Assembly (NCBI GenBank): GCA_050123275.1
Contig: JASFHK010000003.1
Location: 62,001-126,000, forward strand
Length of the DNA: 64,000 nucleotides
Reading direction: 5' to 3'
From: E44-bin88 sp050123275
GTDB taxonomy: Bacteria; Chloroflexota; Dehalococcoidia; Dehalococcoidales; BS750m-G39
Below are positions 61,903 to 64,000 of the stretch, piece by piece (positions within the stretch are counted from its first letter, which is position 1; every line of letters begins with the position of its first letter). The translations under genes were made by a program, and so were the position numbers. The notes beneath the pieces were generated by a model. It was not told the origin of the DNA. It worked only from the letters and a program-made list of their open reading frames with translations, and ran no database searches.

Positions 61903-61920
61903 AAGAGAGGGGATATTTTT

Positions 61921-62934
61921 ATGGCTAGCCAAGAGCAGGTCAGCGAAAGCCTGGAAAAGGTGATGGTTCCCGTCGTGATGCGCAGCATCAACGGACTGAA
62001 CCTGGTCAAGCAGATTGACATCGCCAAGGACGAGGTCAAAGTCACGCTGGAGTCCACCGCCTTGAACGAAGAGGCCAAGGAGTGGGTGAGCAACAAGGCC
62101 AGGGAGGAAGCGGGCAAGCTTTCCGGCGTAAAGAAGGTTGAAGTCGCGTTCGCCGAAGCCGCCAAGCCCGCCGAGATAAATAAAATCGGCAACATCATCG
62201 CCGTGATGAGCGGCAAGGGCGGGGTGGGCAAATCGCTGGTGGCAGGGCTGACCGCCATCGCCCTGAAAAGGCAGGGCAACGAGGTGGGCATTTTAGACGC
62301 CGACCTCACCGGCCCCAGCATTCCCAAGATGTTCGGCATCGAAAGCCGCCCCAGCGGCAGTGACACCGGCATCCTGCCCGTGCTCTCGCGTTCCGGCATC
62401 GAGCTGATGTCCATCAATCTATTGCTGCCCCAGGAAGACGACGCCGTCATCTGGCGCGGCCCCCTGATCAGTAACACCATCAAGCAGTTCTGGGAGGACG
62501 TCCTCTGGGGCAAGCTCGACTACCTGCTGGTGGACCTGCCCCCCGGCACCGCCGACGCCCCCCTCACCGTGATGCAGTCCTTCCCCATCTCCGGCGTCAT
62601 CATCGTCTTCACCCCCCAGGACCTGACGGCGATGATTGTACGCAAGGCGGTCAACATGGCGCAGAAGATGAACAAGGCCGTGCTCGGCGTGGTAGAGAAC
62701 ATGAGCTATCTTAAGCTCCCCGACAGCGGCAAGAAGATGGAAATCTTCGGCGCCAGCCGCGGCCAGGAGATGGCGCAGGCCTCCAACGCCCCGCTGCTGG
62801 GGCAAATACCCATCGACCCCGAGCTGGCCCGCCTCTGCGACAGGGGAGAGATTGAAAACTACGACTCCGAGATGATGCAAGCCTTCGGCGACTCGCTGAA
62901 GAAGGCGCTCTCCGGAATCAAGCCGACCTCTTGA
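61921..62934 (+). CDS. Mrp/NBP35-type iron-sulfur carrier ATPase
   Basis: A 337-residue protein with an N-terminal MIP18-like domain (about 1-85) and a P-loop ATPase with SGKGGVGKS near residue 97, DLPPGTAD and PQDLTAMIVRKAVNM. This family loads Fe-S clusters. The usual CxxC of many Mrp proteins is not obvious, so the carrier role is less sure. It lies 18 bases after yggS. Confidence 0.9.
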   Translation: MASQEQVSESLEKVMVPVVMRSINGLNLVKQIDIAKDEVKVTLESTALNEEAKEWVSNKAREEAGKLSGVKKVEVAFAEAAKPAEINKIGNIIAVMSGKGGVGKSLVAGLTAIALKRQGNEVGILDADLTGPSIPKMFGIESRPSGSDTGILPVLSRSGIELMSINLLLPQEDDAVIWRGPLISNTIKQFWEDVLWGKLDYLLVDLPPGTADAPLTVMQSFPISGVIIVFTPQDLTAMIVRKAVNMAQKMNKAVLGVVENMSYLKLPDSGKKMEIFGASRGQEMAQASNAPLLGQIPIDPELARLCDRGEIENYDSEMMQAFGDSLKKALSGIKPTS

Positions 62935-62974
62935 CGAAGCGCGCTCTTCGTCCTAATCTATTAGGGGAAACGGA

Positions 62975-63226
62975 ATGTCCCAGGCAGAAAGCGAGCAACA
63001 AAGGCTGGCTGAGGAAGAGCTGGTAAAAGAAAAGACGGACGCCGACGGCAACAAGTGGCGCAAGGTCTACTTCGGCGGCGGCGCCCACTTCCGCAACTGG
63101 CTGGAACAGTGCCAGGAGCTGGGCGAGGTGGAAGTGGAAGAGGTCAGCGCCGAGGGCCTGAAGTGCTTCGAGGAAAGCGGCGAAAAGCTCTACCGCATCT
63201 GGATGAAAGAGGCGCCGCCCGACTAG
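62975..63226 (+). CDS. Small conserved protein of unknown function
   Basis: An 83-residue acidic protein. The core reads WRKVYFGGGAHFRNWLEQCQELGEVEVEEV. It is near Fe-S genes but has just two Cys. I do not recognise a family. Confidence 0.7.
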   Translation: MSQAESEQQRLAEEELVKEKTDADGNKWRKVYFGGGAHFRNWLEQCQELGEVEVEEVSAEGLKCFEESGEKLYRIWMKEAPPD

Positions 63227-63323
63227 GCAAGCGGCCCTCTGTGAGGAGGTGGTCAAAAGGTGCATTGAACGGGGATTAATGGTAAAATAGGACTCAATCA
63301 AGACCAGGAGGGTAGTTTAAGAA

Positions 63324-63587
63324 ATGGCCTATAAGATTACCGAGGATTGTATAAGTTGCGGAGCCTGCGAACCGGAATGCCCCAACCAGGCTATCAGCGA
63401 GGGAGACGAAATTTATAAAATCGACCCCGCCAAGTGCACCGAGTGCGTTGGCGCTCACGAGTCCTCGAAGTGTGCCGAGGTCTGCCCGGTGGACGCCTGC
63501 GTGGCCGACCCTGACCACGAGGAAAGCCGGGACGCACTGCTGGAGAAATGGAAGGGCCTGCACCCGGGCGAAACCCCGGCGGCCTAA
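63324..63587 (+). CDS. 2[4Fe-4S] ferredoxin
   Basis: An 87-residue YfhL-type ferredoxin with two cluster motifs: CISCGACEPECP and CTECVG followed by CAEVCPVDAC. It carries electrons at low potential. GGAGG precedes the ATG. Confidence 0.93.
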   Translation: MAYKITEDCISCGACEPECPNQAISEGDEIYKIDPAKCTECVGAHESSKCAEVCPVDACVADPDHEESRDALLEKWKGLHPGETPAA

Positions 63588-63659
63588 CCACCCATCAACT
63601 GATTACCACATATTGACGCCATAACCGTCAAAAAATAATAATAGGCGTCTTCTCTGTGT

Positions 63660-63735
63660 TCCCCGATAGCTCAATCGGTAGAGCGGGCGGCTGTTAACCG
63701 CTAGGTTGTAGGTTCGAGTCCTACTCGGGGAGCCA
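63660..63735 (+). tRNA. tRNA-Asn (anticodon GTT)
   Basis: A 76-base gene with CCA. Acceptor TCCCCGA/TCGGGGA; anticodon loop CTGTTAA; T loop TTCGAGT. The recombinase gene ends inside its 3' part. Confidence 0.96.
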
Positions 63736-64000
63736 ACTTTGACTATTGGAATAAGCGAAGACCTTATCGAAGGGTTTTACAAGTTCAAAATTGACCTTTT
63801 TACCGTCTAATTCCAAGTTCTGAAGTGTCAGTTGCAAAAGTTGCCGTTTTTCTTCGGCTTCAGAACTCATGAATAGGTCATAGGCTCGGTTGGCAAGCTG
63901 TAGCAGATACTCTGAAGTCAGGTAATACTCTTCGTCAGCAATTCTAAGACTGGCAATCTTACTGTATATTTCCTTCTGTTTTGCCCTAAACCCTTTAAGC
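63721..64000 (-). CDS. C-terminus of a large serine recombinase (partial)
   Basis: A frame runs from the right edge to TAG at 63721-63723. The 92 visible residues match the C-terminal domain of large serine recombinases from integrative elements (KIASLRIADEEYYLTSEYLLQLANRA, EEKRQLLQLTLQNLELDGK and KPFDKVFAY). The stop overlaps the tRNA-Asn 3' end, so that end is the likely attachment site. The catalytic domain lies outside the window. Confidence 0.85.
   Translation of the reverse strand, partial: LKGFRAKQKEIYSKIASLRIADEEYYLTSEYLLQLANRAYDLFMSSEAEEKRQLLQLTLQNLELDGKKVNFELVKPFDKVFAYSNSQSWLPE

Overview
The window looks like a chromosomal stretch from an uncultured Dehalococcoidia-type member of the Chloroflexota. 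This is an inference from gene content: archaeal-flavoured small regulators, a TackOD1 zinc-ribbon protein, a GH3-type adenylate-forming enzyme, a corrinoid methyltransferase set, a DUF2520 protein in a pantothenate operon, and many lipoproteins with no outer-membrane genes. It is moderately GC-rich and densely coded. The only clear mobile element is a serine recombinase entering at the right edge.

Layout. 1-6.7 kb: type IV pilus genes (a PilM-PilN fusion, PilT, two pilin-like proteins with repeated leaders, prepilin peptidase) around a TackOD1 protein. 6.7-12.7 kb: two small regulators, an isoprenylcysteine-methyltransferase-like membrane protein, a GH3 protein, and a membrane GGDEF/HD-GYP enzyme. 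12.7-20.9 kb: a corrinoid methyl-transfer set (B12-activation-like protein, UroD-family methyltransferase, corrinoid protein) beside a LivFGMHK-type ABC importer. 21-36.2 kb: a selenium island with selA, selB, tRNA-Sec, a secreted selenoprotein lipoprotein read through an in-frame UGA, a YaaH-like membrane protein, an MBL-fold enzyme, a LysR regulator, a HAD protein, a selD that itself contains selenocysteine, a rhodanese lipoprotein, yedF, a ribokinase-like protein, a DUF3343 protein and yedE. 36.3-36.7 kb: a 77-bp tandem array abutting tRNA-Val. 36.7-43.5 kb: a symporter, small proteins, ribD-ribE-ribBA-ribH, and a signal peptidase with Cys at the usual Ser position. 43.5-49.3 kb: pyrE and a pantothenate operon with a structured, terminator-bearing leader, a cupin-like protein, plsY and panC. 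49.3-53.1 kb: a ComEC-like MBL protein with a small partner, a DUF6512 protein, tRNA-Phe and tRNA-Gly, a 53-residue gene and a phosphoesterase. 53.1-58.3 kb: phoU-pstBAC and a tandem-duplicated pstS under Pho-box-like repeats. 58.4-63.7 kb: tRNA-Leu and tRNA-Gln, a TetR-ABC exporter, YggS, Mrp, ferredoxin and tRNA-Asn. 63.7 kb to the end: the C-terminus of a large serine recombinase overlapping tRNA-Asn.

How it fits together. The selenium island holds what is needed to take up or handle selenium, make selenophosphate, charge tRNA-Sec and decode UGA. Two in-window genes use that machinery: selD and a lipoprotein with a U-x-x-C motif. Both have a stem-loop directly after the UGA in the position of a bacterial SECIS. 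The secreted lipoprotein selenoprotein (25.7-27.5 kb) is the best candidate for an under-described system. Second-tier signals are two matching arrays of 11-bp repeats (one before pstS, one before a 53-residue gene), the tRNA-Val-linked 77-bp array, and a tRNA-Sec-like hairpin before selD.
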